Positions 7,831 to 14,411 of a stretch of DNA of 16,074 nt are shown piece after piece (the first letter of the stretch is position 1; each line of letters starts with the position of its first letter). The DNA lies in contig CABUTL010000010.1 in the NCBI GenBank assembly GCA_902494375.1, positions 1 to 16,074 of the forward strand, read 5' to 3'. The DNA comes from an uncultured Collinsella sp. GTDB lineage: Bacteria; Actinomycetota; Coriobacteriia; Coriobacteriales; Coriobacteriaceae. The notes beneath the pieces are model-generated. The model made no database searches, was not told where the DNA came from, and saw only the letters and a program-made list of their open reading frames with translations. The position numbers and the translations under genes are program-made.

Positions 7831-7858
7831 ATCTTAGTACTAACGTGACAGATGTAAA
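7831..7858 (-). promoter_or_regulatory. probable promoter of the flavodoxin gene
   Basis: On the minus strand TTTACA (7858-7853) stands 16 bp from TAAGAT (7836-7831). A perfect 10-bp palindrome TTAGTACTAA (7834-7843) overlaps the -10 box. The distance to the start codon is about 55 nt. Confidence 0.45.
7846..7857. promoter_or_regulatory. operator-like repeat TGACAGATGTAA
   Basis: The half sites TGACA and TGTAA are separated by 2 bp and overlap the proposed -35 box of the flavodoxin promoter. Closely related sites lie upstream of the ABC exporter (11691-11702) and of the TetR gene (15049-15060). Confidence 0.4.
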
Positions 7859-7898
7859 CCACCGTCTGTCGATTGATTAATTTGCCCCGCGGGCTTGC

Positions 7899-9758
7899 TC
7901 ACTGGGCGAATTGGCTGCGGTAGAGTTCGGCGTAGAAGCCGCCTGCCGCCAACAGCTCGTCGTGCGTGCCGCGCTCGATAATCTGGCCGTCGCGCATTAC
8001 CAGAATGCAGTCGGCGTTGCGGATCGTCGACAGGCGGTGCGCCACCACAAAGCTTGTGCGGCCGGCCATAAGCTCGTCGAATGCCGCCTGCACCTGCAGC
8101 TCGGTGCGCGTATCGATACTCGAAGTCGCCTCGTCCAGCAGCAAGATAGCCGGGTCGGTGAGCATGACGCGCGCGATGCACAGCAGCTGTTTTTGACCCT
8201 GGCTAAACGTGCCGCCGTCCTCGCCGATCACCGTATCGTAGCCGCCTGGCAGCTGCACGATAAACTTGTGCGCGTGCGCGCGCTTGGCAGCTTCGATAAC
8301 CTGCTCGCGCGTGGCTCCTGGGCAACCGTAGGCGATGTTTTCCGCCACCGTGCCCTCGAACAGCCAGGTGTCCTGCAGTACCATGCCAAAGGCGCGGCGC
8401 AGGCTCGAGCGCGTGTAATCGCGCGAGGAGCGACCATCCACCATGATGCGCCCAGCATCGATATCGTAAAAGCGCAGCAGCAGGTTGATGAGCGTCGTCT
8501 TGCCACACCCCGTGGGGCCGACGAGGGCAAAGCGCATACCGGGCTTGGCATCGATGCAGATATCCTGCAGCAGTTTGCGGTCGGGCACATAGCTAAAGTC
8601 CACGTGTTCAAAGGTCACCTCGCCCTGCGGGGCGGCAAGCTTTACAGCGTCCGACGCGTCGGGCTCCTGCTCGCGGGCATCGAGCAGCGCAAACATACGA
8701 CGTGCCGAGGCGTACGCGGTCTGGATCTGCGTGATGACGTTCGTAACCTCGTTGAACGGTTTAGTGTACTGGTTGGCGTAGGACAGGAAGATCTGCACGC
8801 CGCCCACCGTGAGCGCCGCAGGCACGCCCGTGATCACGCCCGCGCAGCCGATCACGGCGACCACGGCGTAGATGATGTTATTGATAAAGCGCGTACCGGG
8901 GTTGGAAAGCGAACCCATAAACTGTGCGCGCTCGCCCGCCGTATAGAGCTCGGCATTGAGGGCATCAAAGCGCGCTTGGGCGTGCGGGCCGTAGGCGAAG
9001 GCGTCCACGAGCTTCTGCTCGCCTACGTACTCCTCGATATGGCCACCGAGCTGCCCTTGAATACGCTGCTGTGCCGTAAAGCTTTTGTTGGAGAGCTTGG
9101 CAATAGCGCCCGCTGCAAAAATGGAAAGCGGCGTGACGAGCACCACCACGAGCGTCATGGTCAGGTTGATGGAGAGCATAAACGCGAGCGTGCCCACAAT
9201 GGTGATAACGCCGGTGAAAAGCTGGGTAAAGCCCTGCAGCAGACCGTCGCCCACCTGATCGACGTCGTTGACCACGCGGCTCATAAGGTCGCCGTGGGCA
9301 TGGCTGTCGATAAAGCTGAGCGGCATGCGGCTGAGCTTATCGCTCGCCTCCACGCGCATGTCGCGCACCGTTTCGTAGGACAAACGGTTGACGCAGTAGC
9401 CCTGCAGCCACTGGAAGGCCGCCGCGCCCACCACGACAATCGCGAGCTTGGTAACGAGCGGCAGCAGCGCGTCAAAGTCCACCTGCCCGGCGGCGACGAT
9501 AAGGTCGATGCCCTCGCCGATGAGGATGGGCGTATAGAGTTGCAAGATCACCGAGATGGCGGCGCTCACAAACGACGCTGCAAACGAAATGCGGTGTGGG
9601 CGAACATAACCCAGCAGGCGGCGAGTCACCGCGCCCACGGGATAGCGCTCGGGGTCACCGGGCTGGCGCGGACCGTCGCCCAGATCGTTGAGGTTATCGT
9701 TGCCGGACACGTTGGCCGTCATCGTGGCGACCGAACCGGAGGAAGTGTACGGATTCAT
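7899..9758 (-). CDS. ABC exporter subunit, catalytic half (TM288-like)
   Basis: This 619-residue half-transporter has a cytoplasmic N-terminal extension (about 1-45), a six-helix membrane domain (about 50-350) and a nucleotide-binding domain. The domain has Walker A GPTGCGKTT (414-422), Q-loop Gln462, signature FSQGQ (518-522), Walker B ILLLDEATSS with catalytic Glu543, and switch His574 (VVAHRLST). Its Walker residues are complete, but its signature is FSQGQ rather than LSGGQ. With the neighbour's degenerate Walker B this gives one active and one inactive ATP site, as in TM287/288-type heterodimers. The ATG follows the TAG of the upstream subunit directly, and AAGGAGGG is inside the end of that gene, so the two are tightly coupled. 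Multidrug, lipid or peptide export is likely; the substrate is not evident. No clear terminator follows, only a short GC hairpin. Confidence 0.92.
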   Translation of the reverse strand: MNPYTSSGSVATMTANVSGNDNLNDLGDGPRQPGDPERYPVGAVTRRLLGYVRPHRISFAASFVSAAISVILQLYTPILIGEGIDLIVAAGQVDFDALLPLVTKLAIVVVGAAAFQWLQGYCVNRLSYETVRDMRVEASDKLSRMPLSFIDSHAHGDLMSRVVNDVDQVGDGLLQGFTQLFTGVITIVGTLAFMLSINLTMTLVVVLVTPLSIFAAGAIAKLSNKSFTAQQRIQGQLGGHIEEYVGEQKLVDAFAYGPHAQARFDALNAELYTAGERAQFMGSLSNPGTRFINNIIYAVVAVIGCAGVITGVPAALTVGGVQIFLSYANQYTKPFNEVTNVITQIQTAYASARRMFALLDAREQEPDASDAVKLAAPQGEVTFEHVDFSYVPDRKLLQDICIDAKPGMRFALVGPTGCGKTTLINLLLRFYDIDAGRIMVDGRSSRDYTRSSLRRAFGMVLQDTWLFEGTVAENIAYGCPGATREQVIEAAKRAHAHKFIVQLPGGYDTVIGEDGGTFSQGQKQLLCIARVMLTDPAILLLDEATSSIDTRTELQVQAAFDELMAGRTSFVVAHRLSTIRNADCILVMRDGQIIERGTHDELLAAGGFYAELYRSQFAQ

Positions 9759-11609
9759 CTAGCAGCCCTCCTTTGCGCAGACGGATGTGGGGGCGGTCGG
9801 CGCGGGCGCTGTACTCCCCTGCTGGCCCTCGAGCTCCTCGCGGCGAAGCTGCGACTGGCAGATCTCTCGGTAGAGCTGGCAGCTTGCATACAGCTCGTCA
9901 TGCGTGCCCAGGCCCGCAACCGAGCCGTGGTCGAGTACGCAGATCATGTCGGCGTCGCGCACGGTCGAGACGCGCTGGCTTACAATCACCGTGGTCAGCG
10001 GCAGCCCGCCCTCGGCGGCACCGCGCATGCTTCGTTCGCGAATGGCATGGCGAAGCGCCGCGTCGGTCTTAAAGTCGAGCGCCGAGGCAGAGTCATCCAT
10101 GATCAGAACCTGCGGCGAACCCACAAAGGCGCGCGCGATAGTCAGACGCTGACGCTGGCCGCCGCTAAAGTTCTTGCCGCCCGCCTCGACCGGGGCATCT
10201 AAGCCCTGGGGCTTGTTGCGTACGAACTCGCTGGCCTGCGCCATATCGAGCGCCGCCCAAAGCTCCTCATCGGTCGCAGTTTCATCGCGCCAGGTCAGGT
10301 TGCTGCGGATAGTGCCGCTCACCAGCGACGCGCGCTGCGGAACGGTCGCGACCACGCGGCGCAGCTGATCGAGCGGCCAAGTGCGCACGTCGGCACCCAT
10401 CACGCTCACGCTGCCGGTGCTCGCATCGTACAGACGCGGGATGAGCGAGACGAGCGTGGACTTGCCGCTACCCGTACCGCCGATAATGCCGAGCGTCTTG
10501 CCCAGCGGGAGTTCCAGAGTCACATCGCTCACGGCATTTGCCGCGCCGGCGCCAAACGAGAAGCTCGCATGGTCAAAGCTCAGTGCGGGGACTGGAGCAG
10601 CACCACCCGCCAGTTCGCTCGGCTCGGGCAGCGCGACCGGCTGGTTGCCCTCGTCGGTGATGCTCGGCTCGCAGTTGAGCACCTCATTGATGCGCGACGC
10701 GCTGGCGCTCGCCTTGGTAAAGACCACGACCAGGTTGGCGACGTACACGATGGAGGTCAGGGTCTGCGTCATGTAGTTCACAAACGCCATGACCTGGCCC
10801 TGCGTGAGCTCGCCCACGTTGACCTGGATGCCGCCCACCCACAGGATGGCGCACACGCCCAGGTTCATCACCAAAAACGTGACGGGGTTGAGGATCGACG
10901 AGAGCTTGCCCACCGCGATCGCGACACGCGCCTGGTCATCGGCCGCCTGGGCAAAACACTCGCGCTCGTGACCCTCGCGCACAAACGCCCGGACCACGCG
11001 GGCGCCCGAAAGCCCCTCGCGGCAAATAAGCGCGATGCGATCGAGCTTTGCCTGCAGCTGCTTGTAGTACGGGATGCAGTGCGCCATGACAAGCCAAAAC
11101 ACCAGGCCGATGGCGGGCGTGCAAATCAAAAAGATCATGCCGAGCTTAAGGTCGATGGCAAGGGCCGCGACCATGGAGCCCACCGCCAGGAAAGGCCAGC
11201 GGATGAGCATGCGCACGCCCAGCGCCACGGCGAGCTGCACCTGGTTGACGTCGTTGGTAATACGCGTAATGAGCGACGGCGTGCCAAAGCGATCGAGTTC
11301 GGCATAGCTCAGCTTGTTGATGTGCTGGTAGAGTGCGCCGCGAATGTCAGTACCCATGCCCTGCGAGGTGAGCGCCGCCATCTTCTGGCAAACAAGCGTA
11401 AACGAGATGCCGATTACAGCCATGGCGGCGAGCACCATGCCGTAGCGGACGACGGCACTCACGTCGTGCGCACCGATACCTTTATCGATCATCTGGGCAA
11501 TCACCAGCGGCGTCAGCAGGTCAAAGATCACTTCAATCAACTTGCACGCAGGGCCAATCACCATATACCGGCGAAACTTACCACCAAAACGCCTGAGCAG
11601 CTCAATCAT
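9759..11609 (-). CDS. ABC exporter subunit, degenerate-site half (TM287-like)
   Basis: This 616-residue half-transporter is the first gene of the exporter operon. The membrane domain spans about 15-305. The nucleotide-binding domain has Walker A GGTGSGKST (377-385) and a consensus-type signature FSGGQ (481-485). The Walker B end is MDD, so the catalytic Glu is replaced by Asp506, and the switch His is Gln545 (VSQRVST). Both changes are hallmarks of the degenerate half of heterodimeric exporters, so a functional partner is required; it is the next gene. The ATG at 11609 has GGGAG 9 nt upstream. The tail after about 585 is low-complexity (Pro, Ala, Thr) and ends in AKEGC, where the codons also carry the Shine-Dalgarno of the next gene. 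A promoter and an operator-like repeat lie upstream. Confidence 0.92.
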   Translation of the reverse strand: MIELLRRFGGKFRRYMVIGPACKLIEVIFDLLTPLVIAQMIDKGIGAHDVSAVVRYGMVLAAMAVIGISFTLVCQKMAALTSQGMGTDIRGALYQHINKLSYAELDRFGTPSLITRITNDVNQVQLAVALGVRMLIRWPFLAVGSMVAALAIDLKLGMIFLICTPAIGLVFWLVMAHCIPYYKQLQAKLDRIALICREGLSGARVVRAFVREGHERECFAQAADDQARVAIAVGKLSSILNPVTFLVMNLGVCAILWVGGIQVNVGELTQGQVMAFVNYMTQTLTSIVYVANLVVVFTKASASASRINEVLNCEPSITDEGNQPVALPEPSELAGGAAPVPALSFDHASFSFGAGAANAVSDVTLELPLGKTLGIIGGTGSGKSTLVSLIPRLYDASTGSVSVMGADVRTWPLDQLRRVVATVPQRASLVSGTIRSNLTWRDETATDEELWAALDMAQASEFVRNKPQGLDAPVEAGGKNFSGGQRQRLTIARAFVGSPQVLIMDDSASALDFKTDAALRHAIRERSMRGAAEGGLPLTTVIVSQRVSTVRDADMICVLDHGSVAGLGTHDELYASCQLYREICQSQLRREELEGQQGSTAPAPTAPTSVCAKEGC

Positions 11610-11653
11610 AAAAAGGCGCTCCCTATCATCATCTCAATTCAATCTGATTCATG

Positions 11654-11682
11654 ATAGTACGGAGAACCCTGGAGATGCGTAA
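11654..11682 (-). promoter_or_regulatory. probable promoter of the ABC exporter operon
   Basis: On the minus strand TTACGC (11682-11677) lies 17 bp from TACTAT (11659-11654), followed by a leader of about 40 nt with GGGAG before the start codon. Each box matches 4 of 6 consensus bases. Confidence 0.45.
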
Positions 11683-11690
11683 GCAACTCG

Positions 11691-11702
11691 TTACAGATGT
11701 AA
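11691..11702. promoter_or_regulatory. operator-like inverted repeat TTACAGATGTAA
   Basis: The perfect half sites TTACA and TGTAA are separated by 2 bp and lie 8 bp upstream of the -35 box of the ABC operon. The same motif with small changes occurs at 7846-7857 and 15049-15060. A TetR-family gene lies in this window, so a repressor site is a reasonable reading. Confidence 0.45.
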
Positions 11703-11806
11703 GGGCAACGGTCACTAGCGCCCAAGGCACGTAGCAGCCGATGTTTTGGCAACGCCAGCGAGCGGCATAACGCCGGGGATTCAATTATCAGATAAATGTG
11801 ACCCTT

Positions 11807-11946
11807 CAGGCGGTTTTGGTCGGCTACCCGCGGGTGCCGGCAGGGCGCTTGGTAGTCGAGCGATCCCGCAGGCGAAGCCGAGGACCAGCGAGACACCAAG
11901 CGCCCTGCCGGCACTCGCGGGTAGCCGCGGCACCAAAAAACGCCTG
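11807..11946. repeat. 140-bp long inverted repeat beside the SRP RNA gene
   Basis: The left core arm (11821-11853) and right core arm (11895-11927) are reverse complements over 33 bp with one mismatch. Outside them, AGGCGGTTTTGGT (left) faces ACCAAAAAACGCCT (right) with one or two differences, so the foldback reaches 11946. The loop is about 41 nt. It encodes no plausible protein. The right outer arm overlaps the terminator of the SRP RNA gene. It could be a palindromic mobile element or a large terminator-like structure. Confidence 0.75.
11935..11945 (-). terminator. U-tract terminator of the SRP RNA gene
   Basis: On the minus strand the closing stem of the SRP RNA (AGGCG, 11945-11941, pairing with CGCCT at 12056-12052) is followed directly by six T (11940-11935). 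The RNA's own stem therefore serves as the terminator stem. Confidence 0.65.
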
Positions 11947-12050
11947 CGCACTCGATGGATTCGGATGCCCGACAGAGGCTCCTTATGGCTGCTTCCTTCC
12001 GGACCTGACCAGATTCGGAACATGTCGTCATCCGAACCCATCGAACGCGC
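11946..12050 (-). ncRNA. ffs: small signal recognition particle RNA (4.5S type)
   Basis: The minus strand carries GGTCAGGTCCGGAAGGAAGC followed by AGCC. This is the conserved apical domain (helix 8) that binds Ffh, with its GGAAG asymmetric loop. On both sides the strand folds into one long hairpin: TCGATGGGTTCGGATG near the 5' end pairs with CATCCGAATCCATCGA near the 3' end. This gives an RNA of about 105-116 nt, the usual size of the short bacterial form. Pairing of CGCCT (12056-12052) with AGGCG (11945-11941) suggests the primary transcript spans about 11941-12056. It acts with Ffh and FtsY in co-translational targeting to the membrane. Confidence 0.95.
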
Positions 12051-12064
12051 TAGGCGCTCGATAT

Positions 12065-12093
12065 ATCTTACCCGCTCCCGCCCGATGGGGCAA
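12065..12093 (-). promoter_or_regulatory. promoter of the SRP RNA gene
   Basis: On the minus strand TTGCCC (12093-12088) is exactly 17 bp from TAAGAT (12070-12065). The expected start, about 7 nt further on near 12058-12057, coincides with the 5' end predicted from the RNA fold. Confidence 0.65.
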
Positions 12094-12102
12094 GGTAGCT
12101 AA

Positions 12103-12171
12103 TTTGGGACGGGGCTTTTTGACTACTTGGGCAATCAGATCGACAGGTAGTCAAATAAGCCCCGTCCCAAA
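12103..12171. repeat. inverted repeat with T-runs on both sides
   Basis: TTTGGGACGGGGC (12103-12115) pairs perfectly with GCCCCGTCCCAAA (12159-12171). Inside, TTGACTAC (12119-12126) pairs with GTAGTCAA (12147-12154), leaving a loop of about 20 nt. Short A/T runs flank both ends, so it could terminate transcription from either side, or it could be a small palindromic repeat element. It lies just upstream of the SRP RNA promoter. Confidence 0.7.
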
Positions 12172-12206
12172 AAGACTGGTCTGCTGCCGTGCCACAAAAG
12201 GGGCCT

Positions 12207-12334
12207 ATCTACTACGTTTAGGCCGCAGGGGTCAACCATAGCCGGCTTTTTCGAAAATCGGCAAGCTTTCTACCTGCGGTTTTAATTTCACAAAATCCGG
12301 GATGGTCAAGGGTGCTCGGCTAAACGTAGTAGAT
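12207..12334. repeat. 128-bp element with nested stems (structured RNA or palindromic element)
   Basis: The outer arms ATCTACTACGTTTAG (12207-12221) and CTAAACGTAGTAGAT (12320-12334) pair perfectly over 15 bp. Inside, CCGCAGG (12223-12229) pairs with CCTGCGG (12273-12279). Within that, GCCG (12241-12244) pairs with CGGC (12259-12262) around the palindrome TTTTCGAAAA (12248-12257). The remaining 12280-12319 is mostly unpaired. Three nested perfect stems in a non-coding stretch are unlikely by chance. I cannot assign a family. Confidence 0.65.
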
Positions 12335-12401
12335 GGCCGCATTTCATGGCGGACGGTCCGACCCAAGGCCCAAGGCGACCAGCCTCGGATAGCCATTCTC
12401 G

Positions 12402-12470
12402 AAGTTGCGGTGGAATAGTTCCTGTTTTTGCCGCCTGAGCCGCCAAACAGGAACTATTCCACCGCAACTT
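12402..12470. repeat. perfect 26-bp inverted repeat downstream of the tadA-kinase gene
   Basis: The arms 12402-12427 and 12445-12470 (right arm starts AAACAGGAACTATTCCACCG) are exact reverse complements, separated by a 17-nt loop containing GCCGCC twice. It begins 15 nt after the stop of the TadA-glycerate kinase gene. There is no U-tract on either side, so it is not a standard terminator. A repeated palindromic element or a 3'-end stabiliser is more likely. Confidence 0.8.
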
Positions 12471-12485
12471 ATAGGGAGTTGGGTT

Positions 12486-14267
12486 TTAGAGGCGGGCGAG
12501 GTCGTAGGCTTGGGCGGCTGCTTCACCGGCGCAGATGAGGTTGGTTGTGGCTTCCTGGGGGTCGAGCGCTTGGTCAAGAGGCATGGGCCTGCGGCAGACC
12601 GGCAGGACCAAGTCGATGCCCTGACCATACACCGCATCCAAATTATCCGCACGACCGCCCACGACGGCGACTACCGGCTTGCCATAGCGATTGGCACGGC
12701 GGGCCACGCCCACCGGCGCCTTGCCGGCAGCGGATTGCTCGTCCATGTTGCCCTCGCCTGTAATGACCAGGTCGACATCGCGCACGCGCTCGTCAAACCC
12801 AATCAGATCGAGCACCGTCTCCACGCCCGAACGCAACTCAGCACCGAGCGCCAGCAGCGCGGCGCCCAAGCCACCTGCCGCGCCCGCGCCAGGCACGCCG
12901 AGCACCGAGCCAAATGTCCGCACGCCCTCGGGCACGCGCAACAACCCCTGAGCCCGCACCCCGGTAATCGCCGCATCGAGCAGGCGGCCGTAGCCGACCA
13001 TCCAACTGTCGTACCTGCCCAGCGCTTCGACATCGTCTGTCGGCAGGCCCTTTTGCCCGCCAAACACTGCAAGTGCCCCACGACGCCCCACGAGCGGGTT
13101 CTCGACATCAGAGAGCACGACGATACGCGCGCTATTCAGCGCCCGAAGCGCCGGTGCCAAATCGATACTCGCCACCTGCTCAAGCCCCGCGAGACCAGGG
13201 GCGACATCGCAGCCCTGATCATCGACCACACGCGCGCCCAGCGCCTGCAGCATGCCGGCGCCACCGTCGTTGGTGGCACTGCCGCCCAGACCAATATAGA
13301 TAGTCTTTGCCCCAGCACGAACCGCTCGAAGCATGAACTCGCCCACGCCATAGGTCGTAGCGGCCAACGCCGCCGGCTCTGTGCAAGGCGAATACCCAAT
13401 ACCCGCCGCCTCGGCCATCTCGATTACAGCCGACTCGTGCTCGCCGTCCACCAGCATCCGGGCAGACACACAGTCGCCCAGAGGGCCTGCGACTTCACAT
13501 GCCACGACCTCACCGCCGCACGCGGCAACGGCATCGAGCGTTCCCTCGCCGCCATCCGCCAGCGGCAGCGCGCTTACCTGGGCATCGGGCCACACGCGGC
13601 GCACACCTTCGGCAACGGCCTCCTCCGCCTGCGCGCTCGAAACGCTGCCCTTAAAGGAGTCGATCGCCAGCTGCACACGGCGGGGCCGGCGGCACGCGGC
13701 ACCAAAATCGACCGCCCCAACGGCAGTATCTTCGACACCCGCAAGCGCCTCGGCGTGGGCGGTATGCGCCTCAAGATCGGCCCCACAACCGCAGCCAGCA
13801 CCATCGGTGCCACGCAGCCCACTAAAATAGCCGCTCAACACCTCACGACACTCATCCGCCAGCACGCCGGCATGTACGTTAAACCGATGATTCAGGCGCG
13901 AATCGGCATTCAGGTCGTATAGCGACCCCAGAGCGCCCGCTTTAGCATCGGACGCGCCGTACACGCAGCGCCCCACGCGCGCGTTAACCATAAGCCCCGC
14001 GCACATGCAGCAGGGCTCGAGCGTTACATAGACCGTGCAATCGGAAAGGCGCCAACGACCGAGCGACCGCGCGGCGGCGCATAGGGCCGCAAACTCGGCA
14101 TGCGCCGAAGGGTCCTGGTCGAGCTCGCGGCGATTATGCGCCCGCGCGACGATCTCACCCGCGCGCACCACTACGGCGCCGATCGGCACCTCGCCCACCG
14201 CCGCGGCGGTACGCGCCTCCGCCAGCGCCTCGCGCATGAACTTCTCATCGATTCCGGTGCTCGTCAT
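12486..14267 (-). CDS. tadA: fusion of tRNA adenosine deaminase (TadA) and glycerate 2-kinase
   Basis: The 593-residue protein has two enzyme parts. Residues about 5-150 are TadA: the zinc and catalytic motif HAE (His56, Glu58) and PCCMC (Cys86, Cys89), with VPIGAVVV before them. TadA converts A34 to inosine in tRNA-Arg(ACG). After a linker of about 45 residues rich in Ala, Gly and acidic residues, residues about 196-590 are a glycerate kinase of the GarK/GlxK family: LAIDSFKGSVSS (about 200-211), PLADGGEGT, GGSATNDGGAG (328-338) and VITGEGNMDEQSAAGKAP (501-518). That enzyme phosphorylates glycerate to 2-phosphoglycerate. Both parts look complete and there is no stop or frame change between them. 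The ATG at 14267 has GGGAAGG 6 nt upstream; the longer frame from a GTG at 14318 abuts the tRNA and is rejected. The joining of the two activities is unusual, since each is normally a separate gene. Confidence 0.88.
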   Translation of the reverse strand: MTSTGIDEKFMREALAEARTAAAVGEVPIGAVVVRAGEIVARAHNRRELDQDPSAHAEFAALCAAARSLGRWRLSDCTVYVTLEPCCMCAGLMVNARVGRCVYGASDAKAGALGSLYDLNADSRLNHRFNVHAGVLADECREVLSGYFSGLRGTDGAGCGCGADLEAHTAHAEALAGVEDTAVGAVDFGAACRRPRRVQLAIDSFKGSVSSAQAEEAVAEGVRRVWPDAQVSALPLADGGEGTLDAVAACGGEVVACEVAGPLGDCVSARMLVDGEHESAVIEMAEAAGIGYSPCTEPAALAATTYGVGEFMLRAVRAGAKTIYIGLGGSATNDGGAGMLQALGARVVDDQGCDVAPGLAGLEQVASIDLAPALRALNSARIVVLSDVENPLVGRRGALAVFGGQKGLPTDDVEALGRYDSWMVGYGRLLDAAITGVRAQGLLRVPEGVRTFGSVLGVPGAGAAGGLGAALLALGAELRSGVETVLDLIGFDERVRDVDLVITGEGNMDEQSAAGKAPVGVARRANRYGKPVVAVVGGRADNLDAVYGQGIDLVLPVCRRPMPLDQALDPQEATTNLICAGEAAAQAYDLARL

Positions 14268-14302
14268 CGTTCGCCTTCCCTGTTGCAAATCCAAAACGAT
14301 GC

Positions 14303-14308
14303 TATCAT
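14303..14308 (+). promoter_or_regulatory. -10-like box of the tRNA-Ser gene
   Basis: TATCAT lies 10 nt before the tRNA, so a start near 14315 would give a very short leader. The -35 box is unclear; TTGCAA (14283-14288) is too close at 14 bp. Confidence 0.3.
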
Positions 14309-14318
14309 TACGAATCAC

Positions 14319-14408
14319 GGAGAGATGGCAGAGCGGTTGAATGCGGCGGTCTTGAAAACCGTTGAGCGCGAGAGCGTTCCGGGGGTTCGAATCCCCCTCT
14401 CTCCGCCA
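14319..14408 (+). tRNA. tRNA-Ser(UGA), CCA encoded
   Basis: The acceptor stem GGAGAGA (14319-14325) pairs with TCTCTCC (14398-14404), followed by discriminator G (14405) and encoded CCA (14406-14408). The anticodon loop CTTGAAA holds TGA at 14353-14355. A long variable arm (TGAGCGCGAGAGCGTTCC) and the T-arm GGGGGTTCGAATCCCCC fit a class II serine tRNA. It is divergent from tadA and ends 3 nt before the stop codon of the convergent TetR gene, with no visible terminator. Confidence 0.96.
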
Positions 14409-14411
14409 CTC

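Noticed and set aside
7911..10202. Plus-strand open frame of 763 codons
   Set aside because: It lies antisense to both ABC exporter genes, whose motifs are complete. It is an artefact of GC-rich codon use and has no family motif.
11639..12241. Frames over the ffs region on both strands (130, 86, 118 and 147 codons)
   Set aside because: They read through the SRP RNA and the inverted repeats. The paired arms give mirror-like Pro/Arg/Ser-rich translations.
12405..13922. Plus-strand open frame of 505 codons
   Set aside because: It is antisense to the TadA-glycerate kinase gene and its start lies inside the 26-bp inverted repeat. The translation is His/Arg-rich without domains.
14268..14318. Longer start of the tadA fusion at a GTG next to the tRNA
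   Set aside because: GGGAAGG and an ATG at 14267 give a normal TadA start; the extra residues match nothing in the family.
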